A stretch of DNA of 64,000 nucleotides from Cupriavidus sp. WGlv3 (GTDB taxonomy: Bacteria > Pseudomonadota > Gammaproteobacteria > Burkholderiales > Burkholderiaceae). The notes under the pieces are model-generated. The model was not told the origin of the DNA. It made no database searches and saw nothing but the letters and a program-made list of their open reading frames with translations. This document shows, in pieces, positions 34,777 through 43,574 of this stretch (the stretch's first letter is position 1; each line of letters opens with the position of its first letter). The stretch spans positions 496,001-560,000 of the forward strand of contig NZ_JALHRX010000002.1 of the NCBI RefSeq assembly GCF_023952475.1, read 5' to 3'. The translations under genes were made by a program, and so were the position numbers.

Positions 34777-35931
34777 TCAAAGGAAATGCGGAATGCGCGC
34801 GTTCAGCGACGGACGATAACGGAATGCGCGCGCCAGCGCATCGGGATCGGCGCCGCGCGCACGCAGTGCCGCCACCGTCGCAGTGGCCAGCGCCTGCGCC
34901 AGCCGGTCACCGGGGCAAGCATGGCGGCCGTGGCCGAAGGTCCACGCCCGCGCATCGTCGGCAAGGCCGCTGCACGATGCCGCGGCCAGCAGCACCAGCA
35001 CCGTGTCGCCGGCCTTGACGGCTTGGCCGCAAAGCTCGGTATCGGCAGCAAGAAATCGCCGCGTATTCTGTACCGGCGGATCGTCCTGCGCGGCGCGCGC
35101 CACCACGCCCTGCAACGGCATATCGCCGGCCGATGGATTGCGGCCCAGCCACAGCAGAGTATTGCCCGCGAGCCCGGCAGTCGCTTCGCAGGCCTGGACC
35201 AGCAGGCCGATGATATTGGCGGCGACCGCCTGCCCCTCGATGCCGGCGGCCTGTGCCGCGCGTTGCAGCGCCGGCAGCGGGCCGTCAGCCGCTACGCTGC
35301 TGGCGAGCGACGAGGCCAGCCACGTGTCCAGCCACCGCGCCGCCTCGGCGCCGGCGCGCACGGTGTCTGCGTCCGCCAGCGGCGACTGGGCGGCGGCAAA
35401 CGCGGCAACCTGCTGCGCGACCTCGACCGCCGTGCCGCGGTCGCGCGCCACCGGCAGGCCGAGCACGGCTGCCACGGCGACGACCGGCAAGGCGAAGAGC
35501 CAGCGGTTGACCGATGCGGCCGGCATCGCAGCGTGCGCGTCCTCGCCCGTATCCATCATTCGCGCGATTGCAGCGATCCGTTGCGCCGCGACGCCCGGAT
35601 CCACCGCCGCCAGCATCGGCATCAACAGCGCCTTGAGCGGCGCATGCGCGGGGCCATCATTCATCCGGATCAGCCGGCCGAACAGGTCTGCGGCGGCGGT
35701 GCCGGCCAGCGCGGGCGGCACCGGCTGCGCGAGCGGGCGCACGCGGCAGTCGGGATGGGCCAGCACGGCGGCGACTTCGCGCGGCCCGGCGGCCACCCAC
35801 AGCCCCAGGCGTGGCTCGCGGAAGAACGGTCGGGTGGCGGCCAGTTCACGGTAGTAGGGATAGGGGTCGGGGTGCGTGACGGCGCTGAGGGGGTCGATCC
35901 CGGCGGAGCTGGCTGTGATGGTCTCTGGCAT
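34777..35931 (-). CDS. atypical cytochrome P450 without the ExxR motif
   Basis: The 384-residue product has the heme-thiolate loop FGHGRHACPG (Cys339) and the class I bacterial P450 layout: N-terminal HPDPYPYYRELAATRPFF, an I-helix region near residue 247 (QACEATAGLAGN) and DPPVQNTRRF at 284-293. Two standard elements are missing. The K-helix ExxR, expected just before DPPVQ, reads Arg-Ala-Ala-Gln at 279-282. The meander between LVLLAAAS and FGHG is about ten residues shorter than usual. In the I-helix the acid-alcohol pair Glu-Thr reads Glu-Ala-Thr. The enzyme may be inactive, or stabilised differently as in CYP157-type P450s. First gene of a three-gene operon. Confidence 0.88.
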   Translation of the reverse strand: MPETITASSAGIDPLSAVTHPDPYPYYRELAATRPFFREPRLGLWVAAGPREVAAVLAHPDCRVRPLAQPVPPALAGTAAADLFGRLIRMNDGPAHAPLKALLMPMLAAVDPGVAAQRIAAIARMMDTGEDAHAAMPAASVNRWLFALPVVAVAAVLGLPVARDRGTAVEVAQQVAAFAAAQSPLADADTVRAGAEAARWLDTWLASSLASSVAADGPLPALQRAAQAAGIEGQAVAANIIGLLVQACEATAGLAGNTLLWLGRNPSAGDMPLQGVVARAAQDDPPVQNTRRFLAADTELCGQAVKAGDTVLVLLAAASCSGLADDARAWTFGHGRHACPGDRLAQALATATVAALRARGADPDALARAFRYRPSLNARIPHFL

Positions 35932-36138
35932 GGCGGCGCGAATCGCATGTGTTGGCTGGCTGCGCCGCAAGCTCGGGCGCACATCGGCATCATGCCGCCG
36001 CGGCCGCGCCGAAAGCTTCACGGTGTCGTGAAGGGTCGAATGCAGGGCCTGCGGCCCGGCGATTGGTTGTATGCTTTGAGCACGGCGTGCCGCGCGCCTT
36101 GGCGCGGCCACGCCTTACCAAGTACGGCGGGTGACGAC

Positions 36139-36558
36139 ATGAAGCGTGTTCACGCACTGGTTGTGGCCGGCCTCATGTTGGCGGCGTGCATCTCCACCGG
36201 CGTCGACGTGAGGCCCGAGCACATGTCGAACTTCCTGCCCGGCTTCTCCACGCTTGGCGACGTCACCACGCAGCTCGGCCCGCCTTCGTCGCAAGCGACG
36301 CTGCGCGACGGCTCGACCATCCTGGTCTACTCGTTCGCCACCTCCCAGCCCCACCCCGAGAGCTTCATCCCCTTCATCGGGCCGTTGTTTGCCGGCGGCG
36401 CGATCCGAGCTTCGACGGTGCTGTTCGAGTTCGACCAGAACGGTGTCCTGATGAGCCAGCGCCGCACCACCTCGAGCGGGGTCTCGGGAATGAGCGTGCT
36501 GACGCCCGGCGCGCTGCCCGGCGTGCCGCCCGGCACGCCGCCCGGCACACCGCGATAG
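36139..36558 (+). CDS. small lipoprotein, SmpA/OmlA-like fold possible
   Basis: The 139-residue product has a lipoprotein signal (ALVVAGLMLAAC) and a compact domain with TLGDVTTQLGPPSSQATLRDGS, then ILVYSFATSQ, a pattern like the BamE/SmpA fold (turn-on-GxP followed by a short beta meander). The C-terminus ends in a Pro/Gly tail with PGVPPGTPPGTP repeats. Divergent from the P450 operon. Function not known; family assignment is tentative. Confidence 0.7.
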   Translation: MKRVHALVVAGLMLAACISTGVDVRPEHMSNFLPGFSTLGDVTTQLGPPSSQATLRDGSTILVYSFATSQPHPESFIPFIGPLFAGGAIRASTVLFEFDQNGVLMSQRRTTSSGVSGMSVLTPGALPGVPPGTPPGTPR

Positions 36559-36575
36559 GCCGCCGGGCACGCTTG

Positions 36576-39500
36576 TCACGTCTCCATCGTCGCTATCTGC
36601 CCATCGGCGCGCGCGGCCGCCAGCGCATCGTTGCGATGCGCCAGCCGGTACAGCACCGGCAGCACCAGCAGCGTCAGCGCCGTCGACGACAGGATGCCGC
36701 CGATCACCACCGTGGCCAGCGGCCGCTGCACCTCGGCACCGGTGCCGGTGGCCAGCGCCATCGGCACGAAGCCGAGCGAGGCCACCAGCGCCGTCATCAG
36801 CACCGGGCGCAGGCGCGTCAGCGCGCCTTCACGGATGGCGTGGTCGAGCCCATGCCCGGCCTCGCGCAACGAGCGGATGAACGACAGCATCACCAGCCCG
36901 TTGAGCACCGCCACGCCGCACAGCGCGATAAAGCCCACCGCCGCCGAGATCGACAACGGGATGCCGCGCAGCCACAACGCCAGGATGCCGCCGGTCAGCG
37001 CGAACGGAATGCCGGTAAAGACCAGCAGCCCGTCCTTGACGTTGCCGAACATGGCGAACAGCAGCACGAACACCAGCCCCAGCGCCAGCGGCACCACCAC
37101 GCGCAGCCTTGCGGTGGCGGACTGCAATTGCTCGAAGGTGCCGCCCCAGCTGGTCCAGTAGCCGGCGGGGATCGCCACGCGCGCGCGGATGGCGGCCTCG
37201 GCCTCGGGCACGAAGCTGCCGATATCGCGCCCACGCACATTGGCGCTGACGACGATGCGGCGCTTGCCGTTCTCGCGCGAGACCTGGTTGGGGCCCGGCG
37301 CCATCTCCACGCTGGCGACCTCGCTCAGCGGGATATAGCTGGTGCGCGCACCGGCATCCTTTGGAAGCGCCACCGGCAGGCGCCGCAGCGCGTCGACGTC
37401 GGCACGCACGGACTCGGGCAGGCGCACCACGATATCGAAGCGCCGGTCGCCGCTGAAGAAGGTACCGGACACCTTGCCGCCGATGCCGATCGCCACCGCC
37501 TCCTGGATATCGCTCAGGTTCAACCCGTAGCGCGCGGCCTGGTTGCGGTCGATCTGCACCGTCAGCATCGGCAGGCCGGTGGTCTGCTCGACCTTGACCT
37601 CGGCCGCGCCGGGAATGCCCTGCAGCACCGCGGCGATGCGGTTGGCGGTCTGCTCCAGCACGGCGTTGTCGTCGCCGAACACCTTGACCGCCACGTCCGA
37701 GCGCACGCCCGAGATCAGCTCGTTGAAGCGCAGCTGGATCGGCTGCGAGAACTCGTAGTTGTTGCCCGGCAGCTTGCCCACTTCGGCGCGGATCGCGGCG
37801 ATCAGCGCGTCGCGCGTGCGGCGCGGATCGGGCCATTGCGATTCGGGCTTGAGCATGATGTAGCCGTCGGAGATATTCGGCGGCATCGGGTCCGAGGCAA
37901 TCTCCGCGGTGCCGGTGCGGGCAAAGATGCGCTCGATCTCCGGGAATTTGGCCTTCAGCGCGGTTTCCACCTGCTGCTGCATCGCCACCGACTGCGTCAG
38001 GCTGGTGCCGGGTATGCGCAGCGCCTGCACCGCGAGGTCGCCCTCGTTGAGGCTGGGCACGAATTCGCTGCCCAGGCGCGTGGCAATCGCCAGGCACAAC
38101 ACCACGGCAACGCCGGCGCCGGCCAGCACCACCGGCGTCGACGCCAGCACGCGCTCGAGCAGCACCGCGTAGCGGCGGCGCGCCCACGCCATCAGGCGGT
38201 TCTCGCGCTCGGCGACGCGGTTGCCGATAAACAGCGCCACCGCCGCGGGCACGAAGGTCACCGACAGCACCATCGCCCCCAGCAGCGCCAGCACCACGGT
38301 AAAGGCCATCGGATGGAACATCTTGCCTTCGACCCCCGTGAGCGCAAAGATCGGCAGGTACACCACCATGATGATCAGCTGGCCGTACAGCAGCGGCCGG
38401 CGCGCCTCGCGCGCGGCGGCAAAGACTTCGTGCAGGCGTTCGTCGCGCGTCAGCGCGCGGCCCTGGCTGGCCTGCGCATGCGCCAGCCGGCGCACGCAGT
38501 TCTCGACGATCACCACCGCGCCGTCGACGATGATGCCGAAGTCCAGCGCGCCCAGGCTCATCAGGTTGGCGCTGATGCGGTAGTGGACCATGCCGGTGAA
38601 GGTGAACAGCATCGACAGCGGGATCACCAGCGCGGTGATCAGCGCCGCGCGCAGGTTGCCCAGGAACAGGAACAGGATGGCGATCACCAGCACCGCGCCT
38701 TCAAGCAGGTTCTTCCTGACCGTGGCAATGGCCTTGTCGACCAGCGTGGTGCGGTCGTACACGGTGACGGCCTTCACCCCCGCCGGCAGCGTGCGATTGA
38801 TCTCGGCCATCTTGCGGTCGGCCGCCTGCGACACCGCGCGGCTGTTCTCGCCGATCAGCATGAACACCGTGCCCAGCACCACCTCGCGGCCGTTCTCGGT
38901 GGCCGCGCCGGTGCGCAGCTCGCCGCCGGTCTGCACCGTGGCCACGTCGCGCACGCGGATCGGCTGGCCCTGCGCGCTGCCGACGATCACGTCGCCGATT
39001 TCGTCCAGCGAGCGCACCTGGCCCGGCACGCGCACCAGGTACTGCTCGCCGCGGCGCTCGATATAGCCGGCGCCGACGTTGTCGTTGTTCTTCTCCAGCG
39101 CGCTCACCACATCGGCCAGCGCCAGTCCGTACGAGGCCATGCGTGCCAGGTCGGGCGCGACCACATAGGCGCGCGCATGGCCGCCGATGGCGTTGACCTC
39201 GGTCACGCCCGGCACGTTGCGCAGCTGCGGCCGGATCACCCAGTCCTGGATCTCGCGCAGGTCGGATAGCGTGTAGGCAGTGCCATCGGGCTTGCGCGCA
39301 CCGGGGTCGGCTTCGACCGTCCACAGGTAGATCTCGCCCAGCCCGGTCGAGATCGGTCCCATCGCGGGCGTGATGCCGGGCGGCAGCTGGTCGCGCGCTT
39401 CCTGGATGCGCTGGTTGACCAGCTGGCGCGCAAAGTGGATGTCGGTGCCATCGCGGAAGATCACCGTCACCTGCGACAGCCCGTAGCGCGACAGCGAGCG

Positions 39501-39746
39501 GGTCTGTTCCAGCCCGGGCAGCCCCGCCATCACGGTCTCAACGGGGTATGTGATGCGCTGCTCGGTCTCCAGCGGCGAATAGCCCGGTGCGGCGGTGTTG
39601 ATCTGCACCTGCACGTTGGTGATGTCGGGCACCGCGTCGATCGGCAGCCGGGTATAGCTGTACAGGCCCAGCGCGGCCATGCCCAGCACCGCCAGCAGCA
39701 CCAGCCAGCGTTGCGCAATGGCAAAGCGGATCAGGCGTTCGAACAT
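36576..39746 (-). CDS. czcA: heavy-metal RND efflux pump, CzcA family
   Basis: HME-RND pumps export divalent (Zn, Co, Cd, Ni) or monovalent (Cu, Ag) cations by proton antiport. The 1056-residue product has twelve membrane segments and large periplasmic loops. The proton-relay and metal residues of CzcA fall at the same numbers: D402, D408 and E415 in ALDFGIIVDGAVVIVEN. The DFGIIVD signature is the CzcA/divalent type. Start ATG at 39746 follows GGGAGG; an ATG 24 bases upstream would overlap czcB. Specificity among Zn, Co, Cd and Ni cannot be told. Last gene of czcI-C-B-A. Confidence 0.93.
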   Translation of the reverse strand: MFERLIRFAIAQRWLVLLAVLGMAALGLYSYTRLPIDAVPDITNVQVQINTAAPGYSPLETEQRITYPVETVMAGLPGLEQTRSLSRYGLSQVTVIFRDGTDIHFARQLVNQRIQEARDQLPPGITPAMGPISTGLGEIYLWTVEADPGARKPDGTAYTLSDLREIQDWVIRPQLRNVPGVTEVNAIGGHARAYVVAPDLARMASYGLALADVVSALEKNNDNVGAGYIERRGEQYLVRVPGQVRSLDEIGDVIVGSAQGQPIRVRDVATVQTGGELRTGAATENGREVVLGTVFMLIGENSRAVSQAADRKMAEINRTLPAGVKAVTVYDRTTLVDKAIATVRKNLLEGAVLVIAILFLFLGNLRAALITALVIPLSMLFTFTGMVHYRISANLMSLGALDFGIIVDGAVVIVENCVRRLAHAQASQGRALTRDERLHEVFAAAREARRPLLYGQLIIMVVYLPIFALTGVEGKMFHPMAFTVVLALLGAMVLSVTFVPAAVALFIGNRVAERENRLMAWARRRYAVLLERVLASTPVVLAGAGVAVVLCLAIATRLGSEFVPSLNEGDLAVQALRIPGTSLTQSVAMQQQVETALKAKFPEIERIFARTGTAEIASDPMPPNISDGYIMLKPESQWPDPRRTRDALIAAIRAEVGKLPGNNYEFSQPIQLRFNELISGVRSDVAVKVFGDDNAVLEQTANRIAAVLQGIPGAAEVKVEQTTGLPMLTVQIDRNQAARYGLNLSDIQEAVAIGIGGKVSGTFFSGDRRFDIVVRLPESVRADVDALRRLPVALPKDAGARTSYIPLSEVASVEMAPGPNQVSRENGKRRIVVSANVRGRDIGSFVPEAEAAIRARVAIPAGYWTSWGGTFEQLQSATARLRVVVPLALGLVFVLLFAMFGNVKDGLLVFTGIPFALTGGILALWLRGIPLSISAAVGFIALCGVAVLNGLVMLSFIRSLREAGHGLDHAIREGALTRLRPVLMTALVASLGFVPMALATGTGAEVQRPLATVVIGGILSSTALTLLVLPVLYRLAHRNDALAAARADGQIATMET

Positions 39747-39759
39747 GCGCGCCTCCCGC

Positions 39760-41067
39760 TCAGTGCTCATGCCCGGCGCTGGCTTTGCCCAGCTCGGACT
39801 TGAGGATGAAGCTGTTGGCCGCGGCGTAGCGCGCGCCGGCCTGCAGGCCCTGGGTCACCTCCACCAGCTTGCCGTCGGTGCGCCCGGTCTGGACCGGCTG
39901 CACCGCAAACCCGTCCGGCATCGCAACGAACACTACGCTCTGGCCATCGACCTGCTGCACCGCGTCGGCCGCCACCGTCACCGGCGCCTGAACCGGCGCG
40001 CCCAGCACGCTCACCGTGACGAACAGCCCGGGGCGCCACGCCGTGCCCGGATTGGCCAGCGTCACGCGCGCCTTGGCGGTGCGGGTCTGCTCGCCCAGCA
40101 AGGCGCCGACATAGGACACCTTGCCTTCGGCCTGCGTGTCGGAGGCGCTGGAGTGCACCGTGACCGCCTCGCCCACGCGCACCCGGTCCAGGTCGCGCGC
40201 GGACACCACGAACTCGGCCCATACCGAACTCAGATCCGAGACCGTGAAGACGCTCGCGTCTTCCTTGACCGCTTCGCCCAGCGACAGATGCTTCTCGACC
40301 ACGATGCCGTCGAACGGCGCGCGCAGCACGAACTGGTTCAGCGCGCCGCCGGTGCCGCCGCGCTCGGCGGCGCCGATCGCGGTGAGCTTCTGGCGCGCGT
40401 TCTGCACCGCGATCTGCGCCTCTTCCAGCGCGGCGCGCGCCTGCTGGTAGTCCTGCTCGGCGGAGATCTTCTCCTGCCACAGCGTCTTCTCGCGCGCGTA
40501 GGTGGCCCGCGCCAGCGCCTCGCGCTTCTGCGCGGCCAGCAGTTCGCTGCGCTGCTCCGCCACCGAGGTGCTGGCAATCAGCGCCAGCACCTCGCCCTTG
40601 CGCACCGCCTGGCCCAGGTTGGCCGGCACCGCCTGCGCCACGCCCGCGACGCGCGGCACCACGTGCGCGGTGCGGTCATCGTTGAAGCGGATTTCGCCGG
40701 GGAAATCGACGCTGCTGCGCAGCGCCGCGGCGGCGGCGGTGGCCATGCCGATGCCGGCCTGTTCGATCTGCGCGGGCGTCAGTGCGATCACGTGCGGCTT
40801 GCCCTCGGCTTGCGGCTGCGCCGCGGGCGCGCTCGCGCCGGCATGTGCAGCGGCCTTTTGCCCTGCCTTGTCCTCCGCCTTGTCCTCCGCCTTCTTGCCG
40901 TCCTTGTCGTGCTCGTGCCCATGCTCGTCGCCATGTTCGGCATGCCCGTGCGCGGCCTCGCCGCTGGTGTTGCCGCCCTTGCCGGCGAACAGGATCGCCG
41001 CGCCGCCCAAAAGTCCCGCGGCCAGGATGGCCACCACGGCGGCCCGTTGTTGCTTGCTCATTGCCAT
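39760..41067 (-). CDS. czcB: metal efflux RND membrane fusion protein, CzcB family
   Basis: The 435-residue periplasmic adaptor has an N-terminal anchor (VVAILAAGLLGGAAILFAG), then a His/Glu-rich stretch (HGHAEHGDEHGHEHD, residues 40-54) that can bind metal, a charged Lys/Asp/Glu linker and the lipoyl/hairpin/beta-barrel core: VVPRVAGVAQAVPANLGQ, a coiled-coil around ARATYAREKTLWQEKISAE and RAPFDGIVVEKHLSLGE. Its stop is 13 bases from the czcA start. It links the RND pump with the outer-membrane CzcC channel. Confidence 0.92.
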   Translation of the reverse strand: MAMSKQQRAAVVAILAAGLLGGAAILFAGKGGNTSGEAAHGHAEHGDEHGHEHDKDGKKAEDKAEDKAGQKAAAHAGASAPAAQPQAEGKPHVIALTPAQIEQAGIGMATAAAAALRSSVDFPGEIRFNDDRTAHVVPRVAGVAQAVPANLGQAVRKGEVLALIASTSVAEQRSELLAAQKREALARATYAREKTLWQEKISAEQDYQQARAALEEAQIAVQNARQKLTAIGAAERGGTGGALNQFVLRAPFDGIVVEKHLSLGEAVKEDASVFTVSDLSSVWAEFVVSARDLDRVRVGEAVTVHSSASDTQAEGKVSYVGALLGEQTRTAKARVTLANPGTAWRPGLFVTVSVLGAPVQAPVTVAADAVQQVDGQSVVFVAMPDGFAVQPVQTGRTDGKLVEVTQGLQAGARYAAANSFILKSELGKASAGHEH

Positions 41068-41083
41068 GTCTGCAGCTTCCGTA

Positions 41084-42361
41084 TCAGTGTCCGAGGATGC
41101 GATCGATGCTGGCGGCCGCGTCATAGGTGCGGGCCAGCACGTCCAGGTAGCGGATGCGCGCCTGGAACAGCGTGCGCTGGGCATCCAGCACGTCGAGGAA
41201 ATTGAACTTGCCGGCCTCGAAGCCGCGCGAGGCGGCGGCGTAGGCCTGCTCGGCCGCCGGCAGCACCGAGGCCTGCAGCGTCTGCGCCGCGGCGCGCGAC
41301 ACCGACAGCTGCGTCGAAGCCTGCTGCAGTTCGCCCCGCAGGCGCACGCGCGCCGCGGCGTGGGCGTCCTGCGCGCCGTCGGCACGGCGCAGCGCCGCGT
41401 ACAGGTTGCCCTGGTTGCGATCGAACAGCGGCAGTGGAATCGCCACGCCCAGCACCGCCATGTTGCGGTTGGCCTCGTTGTCGCGCTTGGCGCCCAGGCT
41501 CACGGTCACGTCGGGATACTGGCGGCTGCGCTGCACCGCCACTTCGGCACGGCGGCGCTCCGCCGCCAGGCGGCTGGCTTCGAGCAGCGGCGAGTCTTCC
41601 AGCGCCGCCTGCAACGCGGCCGGCGCGGGCCGCGACGGCAAGGCATCGAGATCGCCCTGCGCCTGCGCAAACCGCGGCACGCTGTCGCCCCACAGCGCCG
41701 CCAGCGACTGCCGCGCGGACTGCAGCACGCCGGTGGCCTCGGCCAGCTCCAGCTCGGCGTTGGCCTGCTCCACCCTGGCGCGCGTGGCTTCCAGCGGCGC
41801 CACCTTGCCCGCGGCCACGCGCCGGCCCGCGGCGTCGGCGGCCTGGCTGGCGATACCGACCGAGCCCTCGGCCAGGCGGACGCGCTCCTGCGCGACCAAC
41901 ACGCCGAAGAAGCGCGCGATCACCGCGGCGCGCAGCTCGGCCCGGGTGCTGCCCAGCTCGGCCTGCGCCAGCTCGCGCCCGCGCTCGGCCAGGCCGATGC
42001 GCGCGGCGCGCTTGCCGCCGAGTTCGATCGGCAGGTTGACCTGCCCGGTGGTCGAGCGCGAGGCCTTGCGCGTGTCTTCCATCGACACCGCCAGTTCCGG
42101 ATTGGGGATCACGCGCGACTGGATCAGGTCGCCTTCGGTGGCGTCGAGCTCCTTGCCGGCAGCGGACAGCGTGAAGCTGCCGGCTTCAGCCAGCGCCAGC
42201 GCGGCATCGAGGGTCAGGGTCTGGGACGCGGCCAGCTGTGGTGCGCCGGGCGGCGCGGCAGCCGGTGGCAACGCCACGGCAGGGGGCGCCGTCTGCGCGA
42301 CGCCGGGGAAAGGGCTGGATAGCACGGCCGCCAGCCCGAGCGGCAGCAAAAGTCTTCGCAT
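41084..42361 (-). CDS. czcC: outer-membrane efflux protein, CzcC/TolC family
   Basis: The 425-residue product has a Sec signal (RRLLLPLGLAAVLSSPFPGVAQ) and two TolC-type helical repeats: LTLDAALALAEAGSFTLSAAG in the first and QGNLYAALRRADGAQDAHAAA in the second, with YPDVTVSLGAKRDNEANRN in the strand part. It forms the trimeric outer-membrane channel of the Czc tripartite complex. It is 17 bases ahead of czcB. Upstream lies a strong hairpin that separates it from czcI. Confidence 0.9.
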   Translation of the reverse strand: MRRLLLPLGLAAVLSSPFPGVAQTAPPAVALPPAAAPPGAPQLAASQTLTLDAALALAEAGSFTLSAAGKELDATEGDLIQSRVIPNPELAVSMEDTRKASRSTTGQVNLPIELGGKRAARIGLAERGRELAQAELGSTRAELRAAVIARFFGVLVAQERVRLAEGSVGIASQAADAAGRRVAAGKVAPLEATRARVEQANAELELAEATGVLQSARQSLAALWGDSVPRFAQAQGDLDALPSRPAPAALQAALEDSPLLEASRLAAERRRAEVAVQRSRQYPDVTVSLGAKRDNEANRNMAVLGVAIPLPLFDRNQGNLYAALRRADGAQDAHAAARVRLRGELQQASTQLSVSRAAAQTLQASVLPAAEQAYAAASRGFEAGKFNFLDVLDAQRTLFQARIRYLDVLARTYDAAASIDRILGH

Positions 42362-42403
42362 CGAATTGCACCAGGAAAAAACCGGGGAAATTCGGCGAGA
42401 CGT

Positions 42404-42429
42404 CTGGCGTCATGCGGTCATGACGCCAG
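42404..42429. repeat. perfect 11-bp inverted repeat between czcI and czcC
   Basis: CTGGCGTCATG and CATGACGCCAG are separated by CGGT, giving an uninterrupted 11-pair stem. On the minus strand there is no T run after it, so it may be an intercistronic processing or attenuation hairpin or a protein-binding site. Confidence 0.7.
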
Positions 42430-42477
42430 GAAGCGATCGGAATGGATCGGGATAGCGGGGAAGCGTCGTCTCGCCGG

Positions 42478-42852
42478 CTAAGCGAGACGCGGCCACTGCG
42501 GGCGGTCGGGCGCGCGCGCGCTGTGCGAGGAGAAGCTGGGCTGCGGCACCGGCGGCGCCAGCTCCACCCGGCGCAGAGCAGGCACGTCCTGCGCATCGGC
42601 CGGCGCGAACGGCAGCGAGGCGATATGGCAGACGCCGCAGTCGGGATCGGCCAGGTTCAGCCTGGCCTTGTCCTGCGCAGGATCGGCTTGCTGGCCCTGC
42701 TTGCCGCTGCCGGCCTGGTGCCGGTGCTCGTGGTGGCCGAAATGCGCCTTGGCCGAGGCCGCGACCTCGTGCCCGCAATACGCGGCGGCTCCCGCCCAGG
42801 CGAACTGGAGCGGCAGGACGAGCGCAAGGAGGACGAGGAGGAGCCGTTGCAT
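42478..42852 (-). CDS. czcI: CzcI-like small secreted protein of metal efflux operon
   Basis: The 124-residue product has a signal peptide (LLLVLLALVLPLQFAWAG), a histidine-rich stretch (AHFGHHEHRHQAGS) and a conserved DPDCGVCHIASL segment, the pattern of CzcI proteins first in czc operons. CzcI is thought to affect regulation or metal handling in the periplasm; its role is not fully known. It is 116 bases ahead of czcC. Confidence 0.82.
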   Translation of the reverse strand: MQRLLLVLLALVLPLQFAWAGAAAYCGHEVAASAKAHFGHHEHRHQAGSGKQGQQADPAQDKARLNLADPDCGVCHIASLPFAPADAQDVPALRRVELAPPVPQPSFSSHSARAPDRPQWPRLA

Positions 42853-42980
42853 GAATGGTCAGATCTGCACTGCCGGCATGACAACCGGGCGCCGGCAGCG
42901 AGCCGCAAGTTTAACCGAGGCACGGCGGGCATTCGGGCAACGGGGTCATTACATTTGCGTCATGGCATTGGCGCGCGCCA

Positions 42981-43019
42981 CCGGACGGCTTATTCAGTAT
43001 TTTTGAATAACTCATCCGG
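42981..43019. promoter_or_regulatory. extended palindrome between czcI and the secreted repeat protein
   Basis: CCGGA, four bases, TTATTCA, a seven-base AT-rich centre, TGAATAA, four bases, TCCGG: both the inner and the outer arms are perfect inverted repeats. It is located between divergent genes and 129 bases from the czcI start, so it may be an operator for a metal-responsive or envelope regulator, or an overlapping promoter. Confidence 0.5.
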
Positions 43020-43127
43020 CAAAGCACCCGCTTTGCTGACGGCTGGACTCCTATAGTTCCCTACATGAACGGCACGCACACAAAGCAACGCCTTCTGACA
43101 AATTCAACAAGCTAACGGAGAACCACC

Positions 43128-43508
43128 ATGACCAAGACCACCCGCCTCGCTTCCGCCCTGCTGCTGACCCTGGCCGCGCTGGGCGCCGCCCAGGCCGCCA
43201 CCGCCGCCGAAGCCCTGCCCGGCGACAAGTACGGCTACAGCTTCCGCAGCACCGTGCCGGGCGACAAGTATGGTTATGAATTCCGCAGCCACGACGCCTT
43301 CACCGACGGCGCCCGCGCCGGCAAGGCGGATCCGTTCACCGACGGCGCCCGCACCGGCAAGGCCGACCCCTTCACCGACGGCGCCCGCACCGTCGCCGGC
43401 CTGGACCGCAGCGGCGTGTCGGCATCGCCTGCCCGCAGCTTCGACACCTTTACCGAAGGCAGCCGCACCGGCAAGTTCGACCCCTACGGCGAATGCGCCC
43501 GCGCCTGA
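43128..43508 (+). CDS. secreted tandem-repeat protein, 126 residues
   Basis: The product has a signal peptide ending near ALGAAQAATAAEA and then only repeats: PGDKYGY twice (31-37 and 44-50), and FTDGARxGKADP units of 12 residues at about 58-69 and 70-81, a truncated one at 82-88 and a degenerate FTEGSRTGKFDP at 108-119. One Cys is near the end. No known domain was recognised; such DPFTDGAR-repeat proteins occur in Burkholderiales and are sometimes mislabelled as helicases. It starts after ACGGAG and ends in a good terminator, so it is monocistronic. Confidence 0.8.
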   Translation: MTKTTRLASALLLTLAALGAAQAATAAEALPGDKYGYSFRSTVPGDKYGYEFRSHDAFTDGARAGKADPFTDGARTGKADPFTDGARTVAGLDRSGVSASPARSFDTFTEGSRTGKFDPYGECARA

Positions 43509-43547
43509 GCGGCCAACGCCTCACGCCAGCGAGAGAAAATCAGCAAG

Positions 43548-43573
43548 AAGGCCAGCGCCAGCGCTGGCCTTTT
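43548..43573 (+). terminator. Rho-independent terminator
   Basis: AAGGCCAGCGC and GCGCTGGCCTT form an 11-pair perfect stem with a two-base CA loop and a T run of four, 39 bases after the secreted repeat gene. It also lies at the end of the opposite anti-sigma gene and may serve both. Confidence 0.9.
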
Positions 43574-43574
43574 G

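Noticed and set aside
36186-39269. Very long plus-strand open frame across the czcA region
   Set aside because: It is the antisense of czcA; its product is rich in His, Arg, Gln and Ala without any domain, which is typical of shadow frames in GC-rich DNA.
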